Source of the DNA: Candidatus Arcanibacter lacustris | Lineage (GTDB): Bacteria > Pseudomonadota > Alphaproteobacteria > Rickettsiales > Arcanibacteraceae | Direction of reading: 5' to 3' | Assembly (NCBI GenBank): GCA_000970895.1 | Contig: JYHA01000078.1 | Span: 1 to 5,807 of the forward strand | DNA: 5,807 bases | Shown here: piece by piece, positions 1-5,807 of the stretch | How the letters are laid out: each line of letters opens with the position of its first letter | How positions within the stretch are numbered: position 1 is the stretch's first letter | Translations under genes and position numbers: made by a program | The notes under the pieces: model-generated | Seen by the model: the letters and a program-made list of their open reading frames with translations, nothing else | The model's database searches: none | Told to the model about the DNA's origin: nothing

Positions 1-2
1 TG

Positions 3-65
3 AGGGTAGAATTTAAGTGTTATGAGAGAATTTACACAATCAAATCAAAAGACCCACAGTATTAA
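3..65 (+). other. Probable out-of-frame upstream piece of traG
   Basis: The frame beginning at base 3 is open from the window edge to a TAA at 63-65 and reads RVEFKCYERIYTIKSKDPQY. TraG proteins of alphaproteobacteria have a Cys and then an aromatic residue a short distance before an LFPxM motif. Here the Cys at base 18 lies in this frame, while LTKLAPRLFPSM (62-97) lies in the frame of the main traG ORF. That ORF's own frame is open only from base 26, after a TGA at 23-25. Joining the two frames anywhere between about 48 and 64 would restore a TraG-like sequence. This is inference from recalled family pattern. It could instead be chance readthrough. Confidence 0.35.
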
Positions 66-94
66 CTAAGCTTGCACCAAGATTATTTCCATCA

Positions 95-2854
95 ATGGAT
101 AAGAACATAGCAAAAACTTTATTAATTTCAGCGCTTCCTGTTTCTCATCAGCAAATCATGAACTTATCCTCTACTGCTAGTGATATATTACAGCAAAATA
201 TGATGATTAATGCTATTGACCATGCTTTAATTGATATGAGTGCTTCTAGTAATGCAGTAGCGTCTCTTCAAGCCTATGCTCAAGCAAGAGCTGATTCGCA
301 AGTAAGCTCTTCATATGATGCTACTGCAAGACAAGCAGAAAAATGGGTTCCTCTTCTTAAAGTAGTATTTCAAGCTCTATATTATGGGACTTTCCCATTG
401 ATCTTCTTAGTGATGTTAATGCCTATGGGAGTCTCAGTTCTTAGGTCATATTTTATTGGTTTTATTTGGCTTGAATCATGGGGCCCACTTTATGCAATAT
501 TAAATAGATTAATGACAGCAAGTGCAACCGATGCAACTAAGGCCGCAACAATGCTTGATGGTGGTACCAATGGTATTGCTCTTATTAATCAAAGAGGAAT
601 TGATGCAGTTAATGCTGATATTGCTAATATTGCAGGTAGTATGGCAATGGCTATACCTTTTTTATTGCCTGTGATTATGGGAGGAGCTAAGGCATTTTCA
701 GGACTTGCAACTTCAATGCTAGCGGTGCCTCAAAATGCAGCAACTCATGCAGCTCAAGAGGCAGTAACAGGGAATATTTCCTATGGTAATAGTAGTGTTA
801 ATAATCACAGCTTTGATAATGTTAGCGCCCTTAAAAAATCAAGCTCTGCTTATATTGATAGTGGTAGAGTTCAATTAGAAAATTCAGATGGTGGAAAGAC
901 CAGTATTAATGCTGATGGTAGTGTAGTTTTAGATCAATCAGGAGCATTTTCTAATCTTCCTGGAGCGCAAATCGATACAAGTAGCTCAGAAGCTTCAGAA
1001 CTTAGAAATCAAGCATCTCAATCTATTAATATGGCAAATGACCAAAGTGTCGCATCTACTATGTCCAAAGCAAGCGCCTATGACTTAACCGCCCAAGCCA
1101 TAACTAATCATAGCTTTAGCAAAACTAGCGGAGATGATTATAGATCAGGACTTTCTACCAGTCAATCTGATGCATTTAGTAAAATTAATGAAGCTGGCGA
1201 GAGATTCTCCAAAGATAATAACATAAGCAAAGATAGTGCTATTAAATTACTAGCTGGAGTTAGTGCTAGTGGTAGTAAAAGTTTAGGTGGAGGCAAGGGA
1301 AGTGGTGGCGTAATGAATACAATTTTAGGTGCAATTGGACTCAATGGTGGCTTAGAGATGTCAGGCTCAACTTCAAAAAGAGATGTTGTTGCTAAAGCGC
1401 AAGATTTTGCCGAACGTAATAATCTAAGCAAAGCCTTTGATGTAGCTTCAAGTGCTGCATATAATAAGAGTTTTGCTATGAGTGATAATAATGGTAATAC
1501 ATTAAATGATAATATTGCTTCATCATTATCTGAAGCAAATAGATTAGAAGAATCAAGTCGTATTAATTTTCAAAAAGCTGATAGTTTAAATAGTTCAGCG
1601 AGTAATGTTGAGAGTCATTCAGTAAATAATAGAGCTAATGAGCAGCAATTATTTAAGAATTGGCTTGCAAAACAAAATTACGGTGGAAAAGAGCTTGGTG
1701 AATCAGGTGCTAGAGATCTATTAAATAGTAATACAAGACAAAAACAATCAGCGCTTAATTCTTTTGTAAAACGTTATAAGGAGGAGAATTTATCACAAGG
1801 GATATTAAATCCAAATCTACCAGTTCTTGGTAGTGATATATATGATAGTCCTCAAAGTAGATCTTTAGAAAATAAGTACTTAAATAATTCTCAGATTATG
1901 AGAGATGAAAATAATCAGCAGATAAAAAACAACCATAAAATCAATGCAGATGGTATCACAACTGTTCATGTACAATCATTAGATAAAAAGATAGATCATT
2001 CTAATTTAGAACAGGTAGTATTTGATGAAATTAGAACTAATCAGTCCACTATTTATAATGAATCAACAAAACCTCCAACATTAAAAAAAGAAGTAAATGA
2101 AAAGCTAGATAAAGGGTTATTTAAGTCTGCATCAGATTCTGTATTGGATTCTGTCAATATTTTTAAAAATAATGGACCTATTAGTAGCAATAATACTACC
2201 AAAGATTCGTCATCTAAACAAGATTCCGAACTTGTTGATATTACGGATATTGTCGCTGCAAATAATTTACAAAATACAGCGCCAAATAATAATCAGCAGT
2301 TAGAAAATCGTCATAATAGTAATAAAAATAGTACCACAACAGCCCATGTAGAATCAGTAGATAAAAAAATAGACCACTCGGATTTAGAGCAGGGCGTGCC
2401 TGATACTATTAGAACTAATAAATCCATTATTTATAATGAATCAGAAAAACCTCAAACATTAACAAACGAAGTAAATGAAAAGCTAGATAAAGGATCATTT
2501 GAGTCTACATCAGATTCTGTACTGGATTCTGTCAATATTTTTAATAGTGGTGGTCCTGTTAATAAGGCTAATACTGCTAAAGGGTCATCATCTAAGCAAG
2601 ATTCTCAACTTGTGGATACTACGGATATTGTCGCTGCAAATAATTTACAAAATACAGTACCAGTACCAATGATGCAGAACTCTGCTGTTCACCTTGGGGG
2701 TTTTAAAGAGGATTTCCGTTCCAGTGGGAAAGCACCAGAAGGAGATAATATATCTAATGATCTAGCTAATATCTTTAGCAATAATGCGCACACTCAGAAA
2801 GAACCAGAATTAAAAATTGATATTAAAAAGCCAAAGGGTAATAAAGGTAAATAA
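95..2854 (+). CDS. traG: TraG, F-type conjugation mating-pair protein, N-terminus missing
   Basis: TraG is an inner-membrane protein of F-type conjugation. Its N-terminal part is needed for pilus assembly and its periplasmic C-terminal part for mating-pair stabilisation and entry exclusion. The 919 residues align by eye with F TraG from the middle onward. Landmarks are the segment around residues 25-44 (SSTASDILQQNMMINAIDHA), hydrophobic stretches at about 86-112, 115-137 (containing YAILNRLM) and 181-212, the SYGN motif at 229-232, and the DQSGAFSNLP motif at 280-289, which matches DASGAMSRLP of F TraG. After that comes a long Ser/Asn-rich hydrophilic region with a Gly-rich patch at 396-420. 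The tail carries two 126-residue repeats at 606-857. The ATG at 95 has no Shine-Dalgarno, and family-like sequence (LTKLAPRLFPSM) is encoded just before it, so it is probably an internal Met. About a third of a normal TraG is absent. Family call is strong; the start is not real with any confidence. Confidence 0.88.
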   Translation: MDKNIAKTLLISALPVSHQQIMNLSSTASDILQQNMMINAIDHALIDMSASSNAVASLQAYAQARADSQVSSSYDATARQAEKWVPLLKVVFQALYYGTFPLIFLVMLMPMGVSVLRSYFIGFIWLESWGPLYAILNRLMTASATDATKAATMLDGGTNGIALINQRGIDAVNADIANIAGSMAMAIPFLLPVIMGGAKAFSGLATSMLAVPQNAATHAAQEAVTGNISYGNSSVNNHSFDNVSALKKSSSAYIDSGRVQLENSDGGKTSINADGSVVLDQSGAFSNLPGAQIDTSSSEASELRNQASQSINMANDQSVASTMSKASAYDLTAQAITNHSFSKTSGDDYRSGLSTSQSDAFSKINEAGERFSKDNNISKDSAIKLLAGVSASGSKSLGGGKGSGGVMNTILGAIGLNGGLEMSGSTSKRDVVAKAQDFAERNNLSKAFDVASSAAYNKSFAMSDNNGNTLNDNIASSLSEANRLEESSRINFQKADSLNSSASNVESHSVNNRANEQQLFKNWLAKQNYGGKELGESGARDLLNSNTRQKQSALNSFVKRYKEENLSQGILNPNLPVLGSDIYDSPQSRSLENKYLNNSQIMRDENNQQIKNNHKINADGITTVHVQSLDKKIDHSNLEQVVFDEIRTNQSTIYNESTKPPTLKKEVNEKLDKGLFKSASDSVLDSVNIFKNNGPISSNNTTKDSSSKQDSELVDITDIVAANNLQNTAPNNNQQLENRHNSNKNSTTTAHVESVDKKIDHSDLEQGVPDTIRTNKSIIYNESEKPQTLTNEVNEKLDKGSFESTSDSVLDSVNIFNSGGPVNKANTAKGSSSKQDSQLVDTTDIVAANNLQNTVPVPMMQNSAVHLGGFKEDFRSSGKAPEGDNISNDLANIFSNNAHTQKEPELKIDIKKPKGNKGK
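1910..2665 (+). repeat. Two tandem 378-bp in-frame repeats in the traG tail
   Basis: Copy 1 is 1910-2287 and copy 2 is 2288-2665, each exactly 126 codons with no indel between them. Both begin with aataatcagcag. By hand count 88 of 125 compared residues match. The most conserved blocks are DKKIDHS, RTN, IYNES, EVNEKLDKG, SDSVLDSVNIF, SSSKQD and DIVAANNLQNT. DNA identity is highest at the 3' end, with more than 30 consecutive identical bases around 2248-2280 and 2626-2658. The units are hydrophilic and rich in Asn, Ser, Asp and Lys. They lie in the region corresponding to the periplasmic end of TraG, and I recall no counterpart in F TraG. The state is an internal segmental duplication that has since diverged. 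Confidence 0.95.
2841..2847 (+). promoter_or_regulatory. Ribosome binding site that sets the transglycosylase start
   Basis: The sequence ataaagg ends 8 bases before the ATG at 2856. It lies inside the last codons of traG and favours that ATG over a TTG at 2817, which would add 13 residues ahead of the signal peptide. Confidence 0.65.
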
Positions 2855-2855
2855 G

Positions 2856-3380
2856 ATGTTTATTATAAAACAAGTAATGATTCTTTGTATAATTTTAGGA
2901 TTAAATATAACTAGTGGATACGCAAATGAAAAAGATCCTACATCTAAAGGTGTTTGTCATGCAGCTATTAATGTTTTTGAAAGACTTCATAAGATTCCAA
3001 AAGGTTTGCTTCATGCTATTGCATCCACTGAAAGTACAAGTAATCCATGGGCTGTTAATAGAGAGGGTAAGGCATTTTATTTTGACACTCAAGATCAGGC
3101 TACTAAATTTGTTAAAGACTCTATGTCTTCTGGGTATAAAAGCATCGATGTAGGTTGTATGCAGGTTAATTTATTGTACCATGGAAGTAATTTTAAAACT
3201 CTTGATGAAGCTTTTCATCCTATAAATAATATAAATTATGCTGCAATCTTCTTAAAGCAATTATACCAAGAAACAGGAAGTTGGAAGAAGGCGATTAAAT
3301 ATTATCATTCGCGAGATCAAAAATTTAATCAGAAATATCTTGCAAAAGTAATGAATATTTGGGCAATGGTTAGTTTATGA
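2856..3380 (+). CDS. Secreted SLT-domain lytic transglycosylase of the conjugation apparatus
   Basis: The predicted role is cleavage of the glycan strand of peptidoglycan (with 1,6-anhydroMurNAc formation) to make room for the transfer channel, as VirB1 and F Orf169 do in their systems. The 174-residue product begins with a signal peptide: Lys5, a hydrophobic core at about 6-18, and a likely signal peptidase I site after GYA at 21-23. The mature part has the SLT signature IASTESTSNPWAVN at 55-68, with Glu59 as the catalytic candidate, then VGCMQVN at 99-105 in place of the usual GLMQI block, DEAFHPINNINYAA at 117-130 and a late YYHS at 149-152. Cys34 and Cys101 could form a disulfide. The ATG directly follows the traG stop (1 base between) and the last codon overlaps traD by ATGA, so it is in the tra operon. 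Activity is inferred from motifs. The exact family name is not certain. Confidence 0.85.
   Translation: MFIIKQVMILCIILGLNITSGYANEKDPTSKGVCHAAINVFERLHKIPKGLLHAIASTESTSNPWAVNREGKAFYFDTQDQATKFVKDSMSSGYKSIDVGCMQVNLLYHGSNFKTLDEAFHPINNINYAAIFLKQLYQETGSWKKAIKYYHSRDQKFNQKYLAKVMNIWAMVSL
3377..3380 (+). promoter_or_regulatory. ATGA start-stop overlap coupling slt and traD translation
   Basis: The traD ATG (3377-3379) overlaps the TGA (3378-3380) that ends the transglycosylase gene. No convincing Shine-Dalgarno precedes it, so traD translation probably depends on ribosomes terminating at this site. Confidence 0.6.
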
Positions 3381-5101
3381 GACAATTTATTAGAGGAGGT
3401 CAGACCTCATTACATGCTATTAGGATGATTAAGCAAATTCTTACAGTGATGATGCAGTGGGGAACATGGTTTGGCGTTATCTTCATAGCATATTATGCCT
3501 ATAGTAATATTGATGAATATAGTTTTTATATTTTCTGTATGTATCTTATGGCTCAAGTTTTATTATTTTGTGGGGCAGGGCTTGATAAACTGATAAACGT
3601 TAGTAATCCTGATGGGATTTTGCTTCAAGTTAAACTAAATGATTTTATCTATTATCCTTCGGTGTTAAATTCTAAGGCAAAAATTATCCTAACATTAATA
3701 ACGGGTGTTTCTTGGGCGCTATTACTGGCATTGTTTGTGATAATAATTGTCGTAATTATATTTGCTATAAGAGGGAAAAAACTAGGAGAGACAAAGTTTA
3801 TTAGAGGAAGCAAAATTGATAGTGAAGAAAATATAATATCTCAGATCCAAAAAGATAACAAAAAACTCAATAGAAGCTCCTATAAAATTTGTAATATTAA
3901 TTATCCTGCTGACACTGAATCTTTGCATACTATTATTACAGGAGGATCTGGTACTGGTAAGAGTGTTACAATCTGTGATTTAATAGATCAAATTAAGAAG
4001 AAAAACGAAAGAGCCATTATTTATGACAAAATGGGAGTGTTCACTCAATATTTTTATGATGAGAATAAGGATATATTACTTAATCCACTAGATAGTAGAA
4101 TGCCTAACTGGGATATTTTTAAAGAGGGTAGAAAAACAACTGATTTTGATATGATGGCAGCGGCACTTATACCAAGTGTCGGATCAAGTAGTGATCCATT
4201 TTGGGTCAATACATCCAGAATATTATTTGCAGAAAGCTGTGCTGCCTTATCAGAAAGAGGAGATGCTAGTAATGAGATTCTTTTAAAAAAACTGCTAACT
4301 GATGATATAAAAGATGTAGCAGAATTAGTTAAAGGAACTCCTGCTCAATCTATAATAGATTTAAGATCACCAAAGACTGCCTTAAGTGTATTATCGGTAT
4401 TGTCTACTTATTTAAGGTCATTAAAATATTCAAAAAAACAGGGAGATAATTTTTCAATACGTGATTGGGTTAATAATGACGATGCTAAAAATATGTTGTT
4501 TATTACATCGCGTGGGGATCAACATGCAACGTTAAAGCCCCTAATTTCTACTTGGATTGAGATAGCAATTAACTCATTACTTAGTCTTGAGCAAAGTAGG
4601 GATAGAAAGATTTGGATTATTTTAGATGAGTTACCTTCTCTTCATAGTTTACCTAGTCTTCAAGCGGGGCTAGCTGAAAGCAGACAATTTGGTGGGGCTT
4701 TTGTACTTAGCTTACAACTAATGGCGCAATTAAGGGATATTTATGGTAGGGACGGGGCTGAATCAGTTAGTGGCTTATGTAGAACTAGAGTGGTGTTTGG
4801 ATCTCCTGATGAAGATACTGCTAAATGGTGTAGTAATAGTCTAGGTAATACTGAAATTGAAGAATTTAAAGAAGGCTTATCTTTTGGGGCTCATGAGATG
4901 AGAGATGGGGTTAATCTTAATGTATCAAAAACTATGAGGCATCTAGTACTTCCATCTGAAATCATGAACTTAGCTAATCTAAATGCTTATGTTAAGCTTG
5001 CTAATAATTATCCAGTAGCAAAAATTAAGCTGGAATATGTTGTAAGAGATAAAATAGCCTCAAGGTTTATTGAGGATTCAACAAATAAAGGCTATTTTTA
5101 G
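3377..5101 (+). CDS. traD: TraD, type IV coupling protein ATPase
   Basis: TraD is the hexameric inner-membrane ATPase that joins the relaxosome to the secretion channel and pumps DNA. The 574-residue product aligns by eye with F TraD from its first residues: RGGQTSLHAIRM at 6-17 matches QGGQ...RIRM, which supports the ATG at 3377. Membrane segments lie at about 24-41, 50-68 and 102-131. Walker A is GGSGTGKS at 189-196 with Lys195. Walker B is IWIILDE at 412-418 with Asp417-Glu418. Other family landmarks are ILLNPLDSR at 233-241, DPFW at 273-276, SRGDQHATLKPLIS at 378-391 and LAESRQFGG at 432-440. The protein stops shortly after the ATPase domain and lacks the roughly 140-residue Gln/Pro-rich and acidic tail through which F TraD contacts TraM, so partner recognition must differ. 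The start overlaps the transglycosylase stop by 4 bases, with only a weak Shine-Dalgarno, which points to translational coupling. Confidence 0.95.
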   Translation: MRQFIRGGQTSLHAIRMIKQILTVMMQWGTWFGVIFIAYYAYSNIDEYSFYIFCMYLMAQVLLFCGAGLDKLINVSNPDGILLQVKLNDFIYYPSVLNSKAKIILTLITGVSWALLLALFVIIIVVIIFAIRGKKLGETKFIRGSKIDSEENIISQIQKDNKKLNRSSYKICNINYPADTESLHTIITGGSGTGKSVTICDLIDQIKKKNERAIIYDKMGVFTQYFYDENKDILLNPLDSRMPNWDIFKEGRKTTDFDMMAAALIPSVGSSSDPFWVNTSRILFAESCAALSERGDASNEILLKKLLTDDIKDVAELVKGTPAQSIIDLRSPKTALSVLSVLSTYLRSLKYSKKQGDNFSIRDWVNNDDAKNMLFITSRGDQHATLKPLISTWIEIAINSLLSLEQSRDRKIWIILDELPSLHSLPSLQAGLAESRQFGGAFVLSLQLMAQLRDIYGRDGAESVSGLCRTRVVFGSPDEDTAKWCSNSLGNTEIEEFKEGLSFGAHEMRDGVNLNVSKTMRHLVLPSEIMNLANLNAYVKLANNYPVAKIKLEYVVRDKIASRFIEDSTNKGYF

Positions 5102-5514
5102 TTGTTTCTATAGTGAATATTGGTTGGTAAATAGCTATAGGCAAAGTCCGTTCTTTGTCTATGAAAATCATCACGGCTTTTTTGATCCCACTCTCTTGAG
5201 GATCTTAGGTGATCAAAATCTCTATTGTTTGAAAATTCAATATTTTTGAAAAGAGACCAGTCTTTGGTAATAAGGCAATAAAAGAAGCAATAAAGAATTA
5301 TAGCAATTTTGGTAAAAAAGAATGCAGCGATTATAACTACAGCATTGCTAATTAAATCAAAAAGTTGATTAACTAATGCTTCATTTGAAGAAAAAATATT
5401 AAATAAAGTGCCAATTACAAAAAATCCTATTCCCCAAATAAAAGTCAAGTTAAATAAGAAGCTTGAAATTTGGTTTAGTTTTTTGACAACTTGTTCTGGG
5501 TTACTAGATTGCAT
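5098..5514 (-). CDS. Small two-helix membrane protein of unknown function
   Basis: I do not recognise this 138-residue protein. It has a short polar N-terminus, two strongly hydrophobic segments at about 19-41 and 55-82 separated by a polar loop (SSNEALVNQ), and a charged soluble C-terminus at 83-138 rich in Arg, Asp, Ser and aromatic residues. The likely topology is two inner-membrane passes with both ends on the same side. The gene runs against traD and their stop codons overlap by 4 bases (TAG 5099-5101 on +, TAA 5100-5098 on -), so it is outside the tra operon and its transcripts would be antisense to the traD end. The start at 5514 has only a weak Shine-Dalgarno (aaag, 9 bases upstream), but a promoter candidate lies just upstream. 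Position and membrane character allow an entry-exclusion role, but nothing in the sequence proves this. Confidence 0.65.
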   Translation of the reverse strand: MQSSNPEQVVKKLNQISSFLFNLTFIWGIGFFVIGTLFNIFSSNEALVNQLFDLISNAVVIIAAFFFTKIAIILYCFFYCLITKDWSLFKNIEFSNNRDFDHLRSSREWDQKSRDDFHRQRTDFAYSYLPTNIHYRNN

Positions 5515-5564
5515 AATATTTACTTTGCTTAAATTGGTTATAAATAAATGGTTGCAGTGGTTTT

Positions 5565-5593
5565 ATTATACTATTCATATTAGTTTGGTGCAA
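5565..5593 (-). promoter_or_regulatory. Candidate leftward promoter for the 138-residue membrane protein
   Basis: On the minus strand a consensus -10 TATAAT (5570-5565) follows a weak -35 TTGCAC (5593-5588, matching TTGACA at three positions) after exactly 17 bases. Transcription would start near 5558, leaving a leader of about 44 bases. In such AT-rich DNA, chance matches are common. Confidence 0.4.
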
Positions 5594-5635
5594 CTAATTA
5601 TTTTCATTTTAATATATTGATTTAAGTAAATTGGC

Positions 5636-5663
5636 TTGATATGTTATTTATGTAGAATATGAT
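5636..5663 (+). promoter_or_regulatory. Candidate rightward promoter
   Basis: TTGATA (5636-5641, five of six bases match the -35 consensus) and TATGAT (5658-5663, five of six match the -10) are 16 bases apart. The start would be near 5670, which overlaps the Shine-Dalgarno of the 14-codon peptide at 5669-5672. If it is real, it more likely serves the ORF that begins at 5741. Confidence 0.35.
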
Positions 5664-5682
5664 TGTATAAGGTGCTGATTTC

Positions 5683-5727
5683 ATGAATAAAGAGGATATT
5701 AATGCTGAAATAACCTTAAAACTATAA
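5683..5727 (+). CDS. Possible 14-residue peptide or decayed gene start
   Basis: ATG at 5683 follows AAGG (5669-5672) at a 10-base spacing and encodes MNKEDINAEITLKL before a TAA at 5725-5727. The peptide is hydrophilic, with no runs of one amino acid that would suggest an attenuator. Further stops in the same frame at 5752 and 5770 suggest either a true short peptide or the 5' remnant of a broken gene. I cannot identify a parent gene. Confidence 0.25.
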   Translation: MNKEDINAEITLKL

Positions 5728-5730
5728 GGT
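5713..5730. repeat. Short inverted repeat ACCTTA/TAAGGT
   Basis: ACCTTA (5713-5718) and TAAGGT (5725-5730) are exact inverse complements around a 6-base spacer. The right arm includes the Shine-Dalgarno in front of the ATGs at 5737 and 5741, so a hairpin in the RNA would partly mask it. No U tract follows, so it is not an intrinsic terminator. An operator half-site pair is an alternative. Confidence 0.3.
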
Positions 5731-5740
5731 ACTAAAATGG

Positions 5741-5807
5741 ATGATAGGATTTAAGATAGAAGAAGAAATTAAACAAAAAAAAAAAAATGAAGTACAATAT
5801 AAAAATT
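5741..5807 (+). CDS. Start of an unrecognised ORF, truncated by the window end
   Basis: From ATG 5741 the frame is open to the last base and reads MIGFKIEEEIKQKKKNEVQY and on, a highly charged start rich in Lys and Glu. TAAGG at 5725-5729 lies 11 bases before the ATG. The frame is open from 5720, so an earlier non-ATG start is possible. Only 22 codons are visible, so neither the gene nor its family can be confirmed. Confidence 0.25.
   Translation, partial: MIGFKIEEEIKQKKKNEVQYKN
5775..5787. repeat. Homopolymer run of 13 A
   Basis: Thirteen consecutive A lie within the ORF that begins at 5741, covering its Gln and Lys codons. Such runs are prone to replication or polymerase slippage, which would shift the ORF frame, and to sequencing error. 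Confidence 0.9.

Larger units (their letters stand above)
5666..5733 (+). repeat. 11-base direct repeat carrying a Shine-Dalgarno
   Basis: tataaggtgct (5666-5676) and tataaggtact (5723-5733) match at 10 of 11 bases, 57 bases apart. Each contains AAGG and lies a short distance before an ATG (5683; 5737 and 5741). They may be remnants of a small duplication of a translation start, or coincidence. Confidence 0.45.

Noticed and set aside
1162..1431. Minus-strand open frame of 89 codons rich in Leu and Pro
   Set aside because: It is the antisense of the Ser/Gly-rich part of traG. Its composition is simply the complement of those codons.
2817..2855. TTG start giving the transglycosylase 13 extra residues
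   Set aside because: The ATG at 2856 has a well placed Shine-Dalgarno and puts the signal peptide at the very N-terminus. The extension would add a charged stretch before it.
2901..3153. Open frames on both strands inside the transglycosylase gene
   Set aside because: They overlap a gene with clear signal peptide and SLT motifs and show no motif or ribosome site of their own.
5140..5159. Hairpin ggcaaag/ctttgtc with a 6-base loop
   Set aside because: It includes a G-U pair, has no U tract on either strand and lies within a coding region, so it is not supported as a terminator.
5180..5218. Inverted repeat TTTTGATC/GATCAAAA with a 23-base spacer
   Set aside because: It lies inside the membrane-protein gene, where Asp-Gln-Lys and Phe-Asp-His codons explain it. 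The long loop makes a functional hairpin unlikely.
5408..5620. Plus-strand 70-codon hydrophobic open frame
   Set aside because: Its first half is antisense to the hydrophobic part of the minus-strand membrane gene, and the rest is AT-rich intergenic DNA. No good Shine-Dalgarno. The minus-strand ORF is longer and abuts traD neatly.
1..5807. tRNA or rRNA genes, CRISPR arrays, IS elements and attachment sites
   Set aside because: Reading by eye, I saw no cloverleaf, no regularly spaced short repeats, no transposase and no terminal inverted repeats in the window.

Overview
The window is AT-rich and holds the downstream end of an F-type (Tra) conjugative type IV secretion operon. The identifications come from recalled family motifs and from alignment by eye to F plasmid TraG and TraD; no search was run. 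The low GC, the codon use rich in TTA, AGA and ATA, and the alphaproteobacterial look of TraG and of the transglycosylase suggest an obligate intracellular alphaproteobacterium. An integrated conjugative element of a Rickettsiales bacterium (the RAGE type) is the best guess. Another AT-rich intracellular host, such as a Legionella-like gammaproteobacterium, is not excluded.

Layout: positions 95-2854 (+) encode the C-terminal two thirds of TraG, the mating-pair formation and stabilisation protein. Its N-terminal third is missing. A short open stretch in another frame at 3-65 looks like the preceding part of the same protein, so traG appears frameshifted near positions 48-64. The TraG tail carries two tandem 126-residue repeats (1910-2665). 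Positions 2856-3380 (+) encode a secreted SLT-type lytic transglycosylase. It overlaps by the 4 bases ATGA with traD (3377-5101, +), the type IV coupling ATPase, which lacks the long C-terminal tail of F TraD. Tight spacing and shared strand indicate one traG-slt-traD transcription unit.

A 138-residue two-helix membrane protein of unknown function (5098-5514, -) converges on traD with overlapping stop codons. Upstream of it, 5515-5807 is an AT-rich intergenic region with a leftward promoter candidate, a rightward promoter candidate, a 14-codon peptide with a good Shine-Dalgarno, an 11-base repeat of that Shine-Dalgarno region, and the start of an unrecognised ORF with a run of 13 A that leaves the window.

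Working together: TraG spans the inner membrane and stabilises the mating pair, the transglycosylase opens the peptidoglycan for the channel, and TraD drives the relaxosome-bound DNA through it. The convergent membrane protein may be an accessory factor, possibly for entry exclusion, but that is only positional inference. No clearly new system is demonstrated. The most unusual items are the traG frame break, the duplicated TraG tail and the convergent membrane protein.
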